This document shows positions 49,639 through 58,042 of a stretch of DNA of 64,000 nucleotides, in pieces; the first letter of the stretch is position 1; every line of letters starts with the position of its first letter. A program made the position numbers and the translations under genes. The notes under the pieces are model-generated. The model did not search any database. It saw only the letters and a program-made list of their open reading frames with translations, and was not told the origin of the DNA. The stretch spans positions 1 through 64,000 of the forward strand of contig JAFUOK010000008.1 of the NCBI GenBank assembly GCA_017481925.1, read 5' to 3'. The DNA is from Alistipes sp. (lineage in GTDB: Bacteria; Bacteroidota; Bacteroidia; Bacteroidales; Rikenellaceae).

Positions 49639-49674
49639 CTATTTTTCATAGTTTTTCAACTAAAAAATTTAGTT
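49616..49674. promoter_or_regulatory. Phased BlaI-type operator array
   Basis: AACTA-N7-TAGTT dyads occur at 49658-49674 and 49637-49653; a third AACTA at 49616 has a degraded right half. The three start exactly 21 bp apart (two helical turns). They cover the spacer, the -33 element and the region just upstream of the blaI promoter. Known BlaI/MecI sites also have ACTA...TAGT arms. Confidence 0.7.
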
Positions 49675-49724
49675 TGGAATAAAAAAGTGCAATTTTCGAG
49701 GATATACCTTAAATATATAGGCAC

Positions 49725-49758
49725 AAAAAAAAGACGCACTCCCACGGGGGAATGCGTC
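49725..49758 (-). terminator. Terminator of the secG operon
   Basis: Minus-strand GACGCATTCCC / GGGAGTGCGTC stem with 4-nt loop, then eight Ts. Confidence 0.88.
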
Positions 49759-49780
49759 GTACGATTTAGTTCTTGAGTGC

Positions 49781-50125
49781 TTACTCGGCGGGAGTCTCTG
49801 CGGGAACCTCTGCCTGAGGCATAGCGTTCTGTGTAGAGGTAGCATTAACGTGCTCCATCAAAGCCTCAGCATCCTTCTGCAATGAGGTACCAACGGTAAC
49901 ATTGCTCTCCATAGAGATGGTAGCAACAAGGCTCAAAGCAACGATCAAGCCTGCCAGAGTCCAAGTAGTCTTCTCGAGGATGTTAGCCGACTCGCGTACG
50001 CCCATAACCTGATTTGCAGCACCGAAGTTGGCAGCCATACCGCTCTTGGGGTTCTGAACCAACACGGCCAAAATAAGGATGATGCTCGCAACAAGAATCA
50101 ATACGATGCAAATTGAATACAACAT
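49781..50125 (-). CDS. secG: Protein translocase subunit SecG
   Basis: 114 aa. Two transmembrane helices (residues 2-23 and 55-73) joined by the conserved loop LAVLVQNPKSGMAANFGAANQVMG. SecG stabilises SecYE during export. The C-terminal tail is long and Ala/Glu/Thr-rich (AEVPAETPAE), usual in Bacteroidota. Last gene of an operon with HU-CCDC81, sigma-54 regulator, lptE and a TPR-like gene; gap to the previous gene is 17 nt. Confidence 0.92.
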   Translation of the reverse strand: MLYSICIVLILVASIILILAVLVQNPKSGMAANFGAANQVMGVRESANILEKTTWTLAGLIVALSLVATISMESNVTVGTSLQKDAEALMEHVNATSTQNAMPQAEVPAETPAE

Positions 50126-50142
50126 AGTTTTATACTGTTTTT

Positions 50143-50622
50143 TTAATTGTTACTATCAATGTTTGAGATAATCTCTGCAAAGTAAACACTTTTTTCGGGA
50201 TTTAGCAAACTTAATTTGCGATAAGTTTCTTTTGCCTCGGCTTTTAGTCCCTGTTTTAGATATACTTCGGCCAACTCCTCGCTCACAAAATCGTCTTCAT
50301 CATCCAGCTCTGCCTCGGTTACAATCTCACCCTCGGGCTCCCCCTCCTCGGCCACAATACGGCGTGGTTCGGTGCGTAAGAAGCGGTCTATAATATCGTC
50401 CGCCGTAACCAGCATAAGGCGCTCTATATCAATCGACTGCACCTCAACCTGGGGACATTGCAGAAGCGTCTGCAAAGCATCATCGGCGGCATCAGCGTTA
50501 GCCTCGCCAGCAGCCATATTTTCCGACCAGCGAACGCTGCGCATCAGGCCCTCAACAGCCTCCGACGCTATCTCAAGAGTGGCAGAATCGGCCACAGATT
50601 TATTTTCAAAATTTTTTCCCAT
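50143..50622 (-). CDS. Conserved protein with C-terminal TPR-like unit
   Basis: 159 aa. The N-terminal half has no recognised domain. An acidic linker (EEGEPEGEIVTEAELDDEDD) is followed by SEELAEVYLKQGLKAEAKETYRKLSLLNPEKSVYFAEII-like sequence, which reads as one to two TPR helices pairs. No signal peptide. Conserved in position between lptE and secG in related genomes as far as I recall. Possibly a scaffold in envelope biogenesis; function unknown. Confidence 0.65.
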   Translation of the reverse strand: MGKNFENKSVADSATLEIASEAVEGLMRSVRWSENMAAGEANADAADDALQTLLQCPQVEVQSIDIERLMLVTADDIIDRFLRTEPRRIVAEEGEPEGEIVTEAELDDEDDFVSEELAEVYLKQGLKAEAKETYRKLSLLNPEKSVYFAEIISNIDSNN

Positions 50623-50626
50623 TTTT

Positions 50627-51154
50627 CTACCAATTGGCCGCTGCAGCCATAAAAATATCGGTTACAAGCTGATCGACAATCTGCTGATCGAGCTCCGACT
50701 GGATATCGGTCAGAAGCTGCTGCGAGTCATAATCGGCAAACTGCGAGAAGGACTGCGTGAACGAATTTTGCGGCTCCACGACGTTAGTAAACTCCACACG
50801 CACGGTGATCGTCAGACGGTTCAACTGTGCATAGTTGTCGCTCGACACCGAGGCCGTGGTGGAAGAGTAACCCGTAATCTCTCCCTCGAAGGCAAAGTCA
50901 CCACCCTCCTCGACCATTTGTAGCTTGGTCTGACGCGAGAATTTATCCTTCAGCGACTCGGTAAGCATCGTGCTGAGCGTGGGCGACACCATAGGGGCAT
51001 TATTGGGGAAATAGGCCACGCTGAATGTCTTGGCTGCCTCGGGGATACTTGCTCCCGAGAACGAGTAACCGCCACGCATAAAGATGCATCCGACCAACAG
51101 GGTCGAACACATAATGAGTGCCAAAGCCGAAAGTTTATATACAATCTTTTTCAC
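50627..51154 (-). CDS. lptE: LptE-family outer-membrane lipoprotein
   Basis: 175 aa with a lipoprotein signal (LVGC, Cys23). GGYSFSGASIPEAAKTFSVAYFPNNAP and the following helix/sheet pattern (LTESLKDKFSRQTKLQMVEEGGDFAFEGEITGY) are typical of the Bacteroidota LptE family, which plugs the LptD barrel for lipopolysaccharide insertion. Position between a sigma-54 regulator and secG agrees with the usual order in this phylum. Gap to the next gene is 4 nt. Confidence 0.87.
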   Translation of the reverse strand: MKKIVYKLSALALIMCSTLLVGCIFMRGGYSFSGASIPEAAKTFSVAYFPNNAPMVSPTLSTMLTESLKDKFSRQTKLQMVEEGGDFAFEGEITGYSSTTASVSSDNYAQLNRLTITVRVEFTNVVEPQNSFTQSFSQFADYDSQQLLTDIQSELDQQIVDQLVTDIFMAAAANW

Positions 51155-51168
51155 CTGCTCACAAATTT

Positions 51169-52368
51169 CTAAAACTCCTCATCGCCGATACCCAACTCCT
51201 TGATGCGACGGTAGAGTGTACGCTCCGACATAAAGAGTTCGCGTGCGGCATCGCGACGACGACCATTATTATTTTTCAACGCACGCACGATCTGCTCACG
51301 CTGCATATCTGCCTTGGTAAGTTCACGGTGCGGAACCTCCACGACCTCCTCGCTCTCGGCATAATCCTCCACGGGGGTAACCATCGACGACGGCAACAAA
51401 CCTCGCACCTCGTGCTGCGCAGGCGTAGAGTGCGGTGCGGCGTGCATCAAATCCGACAGCATACGCTTCACATCGTTGATATCGCTGCGCATATCGAAGA
51501 GTATCTTATATAACAACTCTCGCTCCGACGAGAAATCCTCACCCATAGTACCGCCTATGGTCGTAGGAGCTGACGAGTGGTTAGGCGCAAGATACGTAGC
51601 CAGTACATCGGCCGTAATCACACGGCTCTGCTCGAGGGCCGATATCTGCTCGGCAACATTTTTGAGCTGTCGCACATTGCCACGCCAATAGTGGTTCTGC
51701 AACATCTGACGTGCCCCCTCGTCCAACTGCACGGGCGGCATCTTATACTGTACGGCCACATCCGAAGCGAACTTACGGAACAGCAGGGGTATATCCTCCT
51801 TACGTTCACGAAGTGGCGGCACCGAGATAGGCACGGTGTTCAATCTGTAATAGAGATCTTCGCGAAAACGTCCCGACGCAATAGCCTGCAGCAGGTCGTT
51901 GTTCGTAGCGGCCACCACTCGCACATTGGTTCGCTGTACACGTGCCGAACCTACACGCATAAACTCGCCCGACTGCAACACACGCAGCAGACGCACCTGC
52001 GTAGCGAGGGGCAACTCGCCCACCTCATCCAGGAAGATGGTTCCGCCATCGGCCTCCTCGAAGTAACCCTTACGTGCTTCGGTAGCACCCGTAAAAGAGC
52101 CTTTCTCGTGACCGAAGAGCTCCGAATCAATAGTACCCTCGGGTATAGCACCGCAGTTTACGGCGATGTATTTTGAGTGCTTGCGAGCCGAGAAGGCGTG
52201 GATAATCTGCGGAAAAAACTCCTTACCCACACCGCTCTCGCCCGTGACCAGCACCGACAGATCGGTAGCAGCCACGCGCAGGGCGACACTCAAGGCGCGA
52301 TTCATAGCCTCGGACTGACCGATGATGCCGAATCGCTGTTTTACCGACATTATATCTACCTCTGCCAT
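51169..52368 (-). CDS. Sigma-54-dependent transcriptional activator
   Basis: 399 aa. AAA+ domain from about residue 12: VLVTGESGVGKEFF (Walker A), GHEKGSFTGATE (the GAFTGA loop in GSFTGA form), GGTIFLDEVGELPL (Walker B), RLLRVLQSGEFMRVGS, NTVPISVPPLRERKEDIP and WRGNVRQLKNVAEQI. The C-terminus has a Fis-type helix-turn-helix (NNGRRRDAARELFMSERTLYRRIKELG). It has no receiver or other N-terminal domain, so it is probably controlled by abundance or a partner. Target genes are unknown; rpoN is not in the window. Confidence 0.9.
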   Translation of the reverse strand: MAEVDIMSVKQRFGIIGQSEAMNRALSVALRVAATDLSVLVTGESGVGKEFFPQIIHAFSARKHSKYIAVNCGAIPEGTIDSELFGHEKGSFTGATEARKGYFEEADGGTIFLDEVGELPLATQVRLLRVLQSGEFMRVGSARVQRTNVRVVAATNNDLLQAIASGRFREDLYYRLNTVPISVPPLRERKEDIPLLFRKFASDVAVQYKMPPVQLDEGARQMLQNHYWRGNVRQLKNVAEQISALEQSRVITADVLATYLAPNHSSAPTTIGGTMGEDFSSERELLYKILFDMRSDINDVKRMLSDLMHAAPHSTPAQHEVRGLLPSSMVTPVEDYAESEEVVEVPHRELTKADMQREQIVRALKNNNGRRRDAARELFMSERTLYRRIKELGIGDEEF

Positions 52369-52370
52369 CG

Positions 52371-53261
52371 TTAGTTCTCTTTGGGTGTAATATAATCCAA
52401 ATCGGGATTGCGCACTCCCTCCTCTGCCGATGAGGGAGTCTGGTCGAGAATCTGCTCCTCTTCGTGAAGACCCTCGTACAGATATTGCTGATTACGCCAA
52501 TCGTTATACAAGCCATACGCCAACGCCAGCACGGCAATGAATGCCGCAATCATAGCGATAACGATGATGAACGAACCCTTGCTGCTCTTACGCGATGTTG
52601 CACCCTCACGACCGGTAACAACCTTGCGACCCTTACCATAGCGCAGACCCTTGACATAGTCGTTCTGCTCACGGCGGCGACGTGCCTCCTTGCGACGCTC
52701 CTCCTTTTGCTCCTCCTTCTTTTCATCGCTGGGCTGAGCCTTGGGCTCTACCTGCACACTCTCCTCCTTGCGGGGTACGACATCTATCGTATCTTCGCCA
52801 TCCTCCTCATCCTGCTCGGACTCCTCGATCTTCACTTCGGGTTCGGGCTCGGGTTCTGGCTCCACAACAGGCTCAATGACCGAGGTAATCTCTGCCACAT
52901 GGGCTGCCATCTTCTCGTCGGCATCGCCATCCAGCACATCGCCCTTGGCCGTAGGGTCAAAGGTGAAGCTCACCGTGCCATTAGCACCGCTACGCAACAC
53001 ACCAAAGCCACCCAAAGCACACACCCCACTATGCTCAAGGCGATAGTTCACCTCAAAGACAAAGCGGTCGATAAGCGCAGCGGCATCCAGTTCCGGCATA
53101 CCCTCGCTCTTGAGCAGACCACGCAGGCAGCCGTCGTCGTTTTTGATAAGGTTGGAGAACAAGATAGTCTGCGCAGGCACCTTGACGATGAACGTACCCA
53201 GATTAGGCACCACCAGACGCTTGTTCGAAGACAAATATTTTGCAATAATTTCTACTATCAT
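52371..53261 (-). CDS. HU-CCDC81 domain membrane protein
   Basis: 296 aa. Residues 1-~130 match the HU-CCDC81 pattern: IAKYLSSNKRLVVPNLGTFIV and a second half with FVFEVNYRLEHSGVCALGGFGVL. A Glu-rich acidic linker and Lys/Arg-rich part (EEKKEEQKEERRKEARRRRE) lead to one transmembrane helix (GSFIIVIAMIAAFIAVLALA, about 232-251) and a short tail. Homologues often add a SPOR domain, absent here. First gene of the operon running to secG; the next gene starts 2 nt later. A cell-envelope structural role is likely. Confidence 0.8.
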   Translation of the reverse strand: MIVEIIAKYLSSNKRLVVPNLGTFIVKVPAQTILFSNLIKNDDGCLRGLLKSEGMPELDAAALIDRFVFEVNYRLEHSGVCALGGFGVLRSGANGTVSFTFDPTAKGDVLDGDADEKMAAHVAEITSVIEPVVEPEPEPEPEVKIEESEQDEEDGEDTIDVVPRKEESVQVEPKAQPSDEKKEEQKEERRKEARRRREQNDYVKGLRYGKGRKVVTGREGATSRKSSKGSFIIVIAMIAAFIAVLALAYGLYNDWRNQQYLYEGLHEEEQILDQTPSSAEEGVRNPDLDYITPKEN

Positions 53262-53384
53262 TGTAACGAATCAAATTTGGTGTAAAGTTACTATTTTTTT
53301 TCTGAATAGAAAAATACTCTTACCAACCCTCACAAAAAAAGAACCCGAAAGTTCATTTTGGAGTATTACACACACAGAATGAAC

Positions 53385-53418
53385 AAAAAAAAAGGTTTGA
53401 ACCGTGGTCCAAACCTTT
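53385..53418 (-). terminator. Terminator of rpsU
   Basis: Minus-strand AAAGGTTTG / CAAACCTTT stem with 10-nt loop, then a run of Ts. Confidence 0.85.
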
Positions 53419-53442
53419 GTCTTATGTCGTTTAAGAAGTTTA

Positions 53443-53634
53443 TTACTCCTCCTGACGGTAAGTGTGCTCAACGTAGATAGCACGCTGCATCTGCTCACGC
53501 TTTGCGATTGAGGGCTTTGTGAAGTACTGACGACGACGCAACTCCTTCAACACGCCGGTACGCTCATACTTACGCTTAAACTTCTTCAGGGCCTTCTCGA
53601 TGTTCTCGCCCTCCTTAACAGGCATAATAATCAT
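53443..53634 (-). CDS. rpsU: 30S ribosomal protein S21
   Basis: 63 aa. MIIMPVKEGENIEKALKKFK with RKYERTGVLKELRRRQYFTKPS is the S21 core; the very basic helix pair binds near the anti-Shine-Dalgarno platform of the 30S subunit. I set the start at 53634; the 38 residues added by the longer frame are from a non-coding upstream segment. Bacteroidota S21 has been linked to sequestering of the anti-SD in this phylum. Single gene with its own terminator. Confidence 0.95.
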   Translation of the reverse strand: MIIMPVKEGENIEKALKKFKRKYERTGVLKELRRRQYFTKPSIAKREQMQRAIYVEHTYRQEE

Positions 53635-53758
53635 AGTAGTAAATGTTTTATTTGTTTTTAATCTTAAATTCTTGTTTGGTGGGGTTTTCCTTCTCCGCCT
53701 CCCCCGCTGGCGGCAACTCACATAGCTCCCGCTACACTCGTCGCTCACTTAGTACACT

Positions 53759-54847
53759 CTACTCGGTGGCACTGGGCCTAAATCGAAGATACGGGGCCAA
53801 TCGCTCGGCCTCCTCCTCGGATAATATGTCATCGTAGATCATCTCTTCGATTCTTGTCCAACCTCCTTTCAATTGTCGCTGTTTAACAATACGCCTCAGA
53901 GCCCGCGCCGAGATATAGGGATGACGCTCCAACTCCAAAGAACGCGCAAAGTTAATATCTATTTTTGAAATAACGAAACTATCGCACCAAATTTTCGGCA
54001 AAATTTTCTCAAAATTGCTCTCTGTGATGACTTTTAACTCCCTGATCTGCTCCACAGAGTAGTATCCGCCCAGCAAAGTGCGGTATTTTATGATCTCCGA
54101 GGCACTTCGAGCGCCTATGCCGTCAATGGCTACCAGCGTCGCCGAATCGGCCGTATTAATCTCCACTGATTGCTCCGCAGGCAGTTCACATTCTGTCGTA
54201 GGCTTCTCATCCGCCCACACAGCCTCTCGCTCGGACGTAAAAATCACATAGGGCAACATACGCTCCGCCACCTCGTCGCTTATGACATAGCACGCCCGCA
54301 GTTGCTCCTCGGAGTGTATGCCACGACCAGCATCGCGGTAGCGTACCACAACATCCGCCTGACGCGGCGACAAACCCCAGCGAGTGAGGTATTGCGCCGA
54401 AGCGGTATCAATCAAGAATTTTTCTTTTGGGAACACCTTCTCGCGAGGCTCTTCGCGGCGAGGTTTGCTATCACGTTGGGACACTACCCTATCGGCACGT
54501 GGTGCCATGCTATCAGCTATGGAGATATAGGGCGCAAGCACTCCATACAACGAATCGGTCATACCCGACACCAGAGCCAGATCCTCCCTGATGCGATATA
54601 CCTTGCCATAACTGCGCCAGCGCACCATACCCACAGCCACCTCCGTAGGCACGCCCTTTGCCCGCAATGTTTCGTAACTATCTACGTTGGGATCAAAGTT
54701 CTGCAAAGCAACTGCCTCTGTCTGTTCCTGCAATAGTTCAACGGGTTGCATACGCTCGGCGAGCAGGTAGATGGCAAGCAGAATAAAGAGCAACACCACC
54801 ATCACCAGCAATCCACGACGTTGCGACTCGGAGTACAGAGACATCAC
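53759..54847 (-). CDS. Membrane-anchored helix-hairpin-helix protein (ComEA-like)
   Basis: 362 aa. One N-terminal transmembrane helix (LLVMVVLLFILLAIYLLA, residues 13-30) and then several HhH units: NVDSYETLRAKGVPTEVAVGMVRWR, DTASAQYLTRWGLSPRQADVVVRYRD, NTADSATLVAIDGIGARSASEIIKYR and DINFARSLELERHPYISARALRRIV. HhH repeats bind DNA non-specifically; ComEA relatives act in DNA uptake, but no other competence gene is near. End of the run of leftward genes from lon; gap to ubiD 14 nt. Confidence 0.82.
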   Translation of the reverse strand: MMSLYSESQRRGLLVMVVLLFILLAIYLLAERMQPVELLQEQTEAVALQNFDPNVDSYETLRAKGVPTEVAVGMVRWRSYGKVYRIREDLALVSGMTDSLYGVLAPYISIADSMAPRADRVVSQRDSKPRREEPREKVFPKEKFLIDTASAQYLTRWGLSPRQADVVVRYRDAGRGIHSEEQLRACYVISDEVAERMLPYVIFTSEREAVWADEKPTTECELPAEQSVEINTADSATLVAIDGIGARSASEIIKYRTLLGGYYSVEQIRELKVITESNFEKILPKIWCDSFVISKIDINFARSLELERHPYISARALRRIVKQRQLKGGWTRIEEMIYDDILSEEEAERLAPYLRFRPSATE

Positions 54848-54861
54848 TACAAAATTTCAGA

Positions 54862-56715
54862 TTACCACTCGGCACGTGGCGAAAGCCACAACTTACGATA
54901 ACGGCGTGACGGAGACTCTATCCTTTCGCCCAAGCCATACTCCTCCCAACGCTCATCCACCAAACGGATAGTATCGGTCGAAGACATCACCACATTGGGG
55001 AAACGCCAGGGGTTTGCGCCTACACCGGGGTGCTTACTGCGGGCATCGAGGAGCAACTCGCCACCCTCCAAATGCAGCAAATCGCGGCGAGGATCACTAT
55101 TGGCCATAGCCAGCCACAGCAGATCATTGGGTGTCATAACCCCAGCGGCCTGATAGTCAAACAGAGCAACGTACTTCATACCCCGTATATCGTTATGCTT
55201 CAGATATGCCTCCACATCCACTCGCTCGGGACGCGACTCCTCGGCATAGAGCACCAGCAAGCCATACTCCTCCACAAAGCGGGTATCAAACAATGCCACG
55301 CCACCCTTTGGTTCGGCCGTGCGAGGCAAGGCGATAGGCTCCACATCGGCATTTATATCTATGCCCGTTAAATCCAGCGCTGCCTTACCGCCAAAGCCGC
55401 ACGTTGCCGTAGCGTGGTCCAACACATCCAGCACACCTTCAGCACGCATAAGGTCACGACCGACATCGGCTCGGCGCATCAGACGACCCAACGCCGAAAA
55501 ATCACGCATAGGCGTTGCCGAGGGCACGACGAGCATATATTTATTAAACATCATCTGTCCTGCACCCCACAACGACTGCGCCACCTTATGCGCCTGACCC
55601 TCGTAGCGTTTATCTATTGCTACGACGGCCAGATTATGTGCCGTACCCTCTATGGGCATCCACAGATCCCGCACCTCGGGTTGCACAGCCAGACGAATCG
55701 GCGCAAGGAAGATACGTTCCGTAGCCTCGGCAATGTAGGCATCCTCCTGCGGAGGCGCACCCACAACCGTAGCGGGATATATCGCATTGCGACGATGCGT
55801 GAGGCAAGTAACATGAAAACGGGGATATAAATCTTTCAGAGAATAAAAACCCGTATGATCGCCGAAGTCGCCCTCGACGGCCTTCTCCTCCGTGGGATCG
55901 ACATAGCCCTCAATGACGAAATCACAATCTTCGGGAATATATACGTCGCACGTCAGCGCCTTGACCAATCGCACGGGCTTGCGACGCAGAAAACCGGCCA
56001 GCAGATATTCGTCCATATTGTCGGGCATAGGTGCCGTGGCGGCATAGGTATAGGCTGGATCACCGCCCAAAGCCACAACCACGGGCATACGGCGTCCCAG
56101 ACGCTTATAGGCATCGTAGTGGCGGGCTCCTGTCTTATGGATATGCCAATGCATACCCGTCGTATGCTTATCGAAGCGTTGCATACGATACATACCCACA
56201 TTGCGCATACCCGTTTCGGGGTCGATGGTATTGACCATCGGAAGCGTCACGAAAGCACCGCCATCTGCCTCCCACGAGTGCAACATCGGCAGGCGCTCCA
56301 AATCGACCTCATCGCCCTGATACACAACCTCCTGGCACGCTCCACGACCCGACACGGTCTGCGGAAACCACTTCGACATATCGGCCAGCAAGGGCAACAT
56401 ACGCATCTTCTCCCACAACGAACCCTTGGGCGATAGAGCCTCCTTCAGAAGGGCGTCTATACGCTCGCCTATCTGCTCCAATCGCTCGACACCTAATGCC
56501 ATAGCCATACGGCGTGATGAGCCCATCATGTTGGTCACAACGGGGAACTCCGCGTCGGTATTCTCAAACAGCAAGGCCTTGCCACCACCCTCGCTCTTGG
56601 CTTGGCGGTCGGTAAGTTCAGCTATCTCGAATCGACTGCTAACCCGCGCCTTGATGCGAATCAACTCGCCCTCGCGCTCCAGGCGCTCAACGAACTCTTG
56701 CAGGCTGCGATACAT
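54862..56715 (-). CDS. UbiD-family decarboxylase
   Basis: 617 aa. prFMN-dependent decarboxylase fold: FVERLEREGELIRIKARV at the N-terminus, VVTNMMGSSRRMAMALG, AVEGDFGDHTGFYS (metal/active-site loop), PPQEDAYIAEATERIFLAPIRL, and the catalytic C-terminal part with VVAIDKRYEGQA and SKHPGVGANPWRFPNVVM. In Bacteroidota this enzyme usually serves menaquinone synthesis; UbiX (prFMN supplier) is not in the window. One nucleotide from the Gfo/Idh/MocA gene. Confidence 0.88.
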   Translation of the reverse strand: MYRSLQEFVERLEREGELIRIKARVSSRFEIAELTDRQAKSEGGGKALLFENTDAEFPVVTNMMGSSRRMAMALGVERLEQIGERIDALLKEALSPKGSLWEKMRMLPLLADMSKWFPQTVSGRGACQEVVYQGDEVDLERLPMLHSWEADGGAFVTLPMVNTIDPETGMRNVGMYRMQRFDKHTTGMHWHIHKTGARHYDAYKRLGRRMPVVVALGGDPAYTYAATAPMPDNMDEYLLAGFLRRKPVRLVKALTCDVYIPEDCDFVIEGYVDPTEEKAVEGDFGDHTGFYSLKDLYPRFHVTCLTHRRNAIYPATVVGAPPQEDAYIAEATERIFLAPIRLAVQPEVRDLWMPIEGTAHNLAVVAIDKRYEGQAHKVAQSLWGAGQMMFNKYMLVVPSATPMRDFSALGRLMRRADVGRDLMRAEGVLDVLDHATATCGFGGKAALDLTGIDINADVEPIALPRTAEPKGGVALFDTRFVEEYGLLVLYAEESRPERVDVEAYLKHNDIRGMKYVALFDYQAAGVMTPNDLLWLAMANSDPRRDLLHLEGGELLLDARSKHPGVGANPWRFPNVVMSSTDTIRLVDERWEEYGLGERIESPSRRYRKLWLSPRAEW

Positions 56716-56716
56716 C

Positions 56717-58027
56717 TTACTTCATTCTTAAAGGCTCATAGGGAACCTTATATTTATCATCCAGGCGCAGGATAGCATTCTCGTGCATAGCCTTGTCCGC
56801 CAGCAAAGCGAACTGCGTAGCGTAGTACGACTCCTCCAGCACCTTCTCGGGTTGCTTGCCCGTGATCACGGCGTGGATAAATGCCTCCAGCAACTCCTTC
56901 GAACCGTCAGCCTCGGCACCCACCGAACTCTCGCCCGATACGACCTTTACGTTGGGCATAATAGGCATACCCGGAGCCAACGTAGCCGTCTCGGCAGCCC
57001 ACGACGTGCCGGCAAAGACTGAATTACTCATAATACCACTCTCGATCTGTGCAATGAGCTGATCCATACCACTACCCTTGGGTGCAGCCTCGTCCGTATA
57101 GTGCATAGCCGTCACAAGGTCAATCGTTCCCTTCGTTCCGAGAATCTGCTCACCCATACCGAAGTGCTTATTCGAGATGATTGACTCGAAGGTCATATTC
57201 ACGCCGTTGGGATAGGTGAAGATTGCGCTCACGGTATCATATACATCGCGCTCATCCTCCTTGGTCCAATACACCAGGTGACCCGAACCCATAACCTGCT
57301 CGGGCAGCATACCCATAGCCCACGAGCCATTCTGCAACTGGTGGCAGGCCAGCTCGGTCATCAGACCACGCGAATACTCGCTATAGAGTCGCCAGTTGAT
57401 ATGACGCTCCAACTCGGGCGAGGGCACTTCACGTCGCCAGTTATTATTACGATACCAATAGTTTCTTACGCCCACAACATCGCCAATCAGACCCTCGTGG
57501 ATAAGTTGCATAGCCTTGATATACTTGGGATCGAACAGGCGCTGCTGACCAATGAAGAGCACTGCACCCAACTCCTTGCGGCAGTTATAGACCTCCAATG
57601 CCTCATCCAACGTGTAGGCCATCGACTTCTCGCAGAAGACACGCTTGCCGGCTCGCAAGGCATCGATAGTCATGCGTGCGTGTAGATACAAAGGAGTGGT
57701 GATGATTACGCCCTGCACAGACTTATCGTCCAACAGACGGCGGTAATCGTCATACTGCTTGGCCTCGGGATAATACTGCGCCGCATCCTCCAGGTGGGGA
57801 CGGTAGTTATCGCACAACGCCACCACCTCGACATTGGGCATCTGCACCAGGTGCTGAATGTGGAACAAGCCACGTGAACCCGTACCTATGATACCTATGC
57901 GGGCACGCTCACCGCTCACCTCCTGCTGTGCCTTCTCGGTGCACGACTCCAGCCAGGGAAAGAGCGACAACGCCACACCTGCAAAACCCATTCGTCCGAA
58001 ATCGGACAAAAACTCTTTTCTGTTCAT
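56717..58027 (-). CDS. Gfo/Idh/MocA-family oxidoreductase
   Basis: 436 aa. N-terminal export-like segment (GFAGVALSLFPWLESC, possible lipobox Cys29), then the NAD(P)-binding Rossmann fold with RIGIIGTGSRGLFHIQH and VFCEKSMAYTLDEALE (EKx motif), and a C-terminal catalytic domain with YWYRNNNWRREVP, HLVYWTKEDERDVYD. Secreted Gfo/Idh/MocA enzymes in Bacteroidota oxidise sugars at C3 in the 3-keto-glycoside pathway. Presence of a 3-keto-disaccharide hydrolase three genes upstream supports this (inference). Confidence 0.82.
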   Translation of the reverse strand: MNRKEFLSDFGRMGFAGVALSLFPWLESCTEKAQQEVSGERARIGIIGTGSRGLFHIQHLVQMPNVEVVALCDNYRPHLEDAAQYYPEAKQYDDYRRLLDDKSVQGVIITTPLYLHARMTIDALRAGKRVFCEKSMAYTLDEALEVYNCRKELGAVLFIGQQRLFDPKYIKAMQLIHEGLIGDVVGVRNYWYRNNNWRREVPSPELERHINWRLYSEYSRGLMTELACHQLQNGSWAMGMLPEQVMGSGHLVYWTKEDERDVYDTVSAIFTYPNGVNMTFESIISNKHFGMGEQILGTKGTIDLVTAMHYTDEAAPKGSGMDQLIAQIESGIMSNSVFAGTSWAAETATLAPGMPIMPNVKVVSGESSVGAEADGSKELLEAFIHAVITGKQPEKVLEESYYATQFALLADKAMHENAILRLDDKYKVPYEPLRMK

Positions 58028-58042
58028 TGTATATCGTATTTA

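Noticed and set aside
53635..53748. 38-residue extension of S21
   Set aside because: S21 is about 63-65 aa in this phylum; the extension is low-complexity Arg-rich sequence of an intergenic region that may itself be a repeat.
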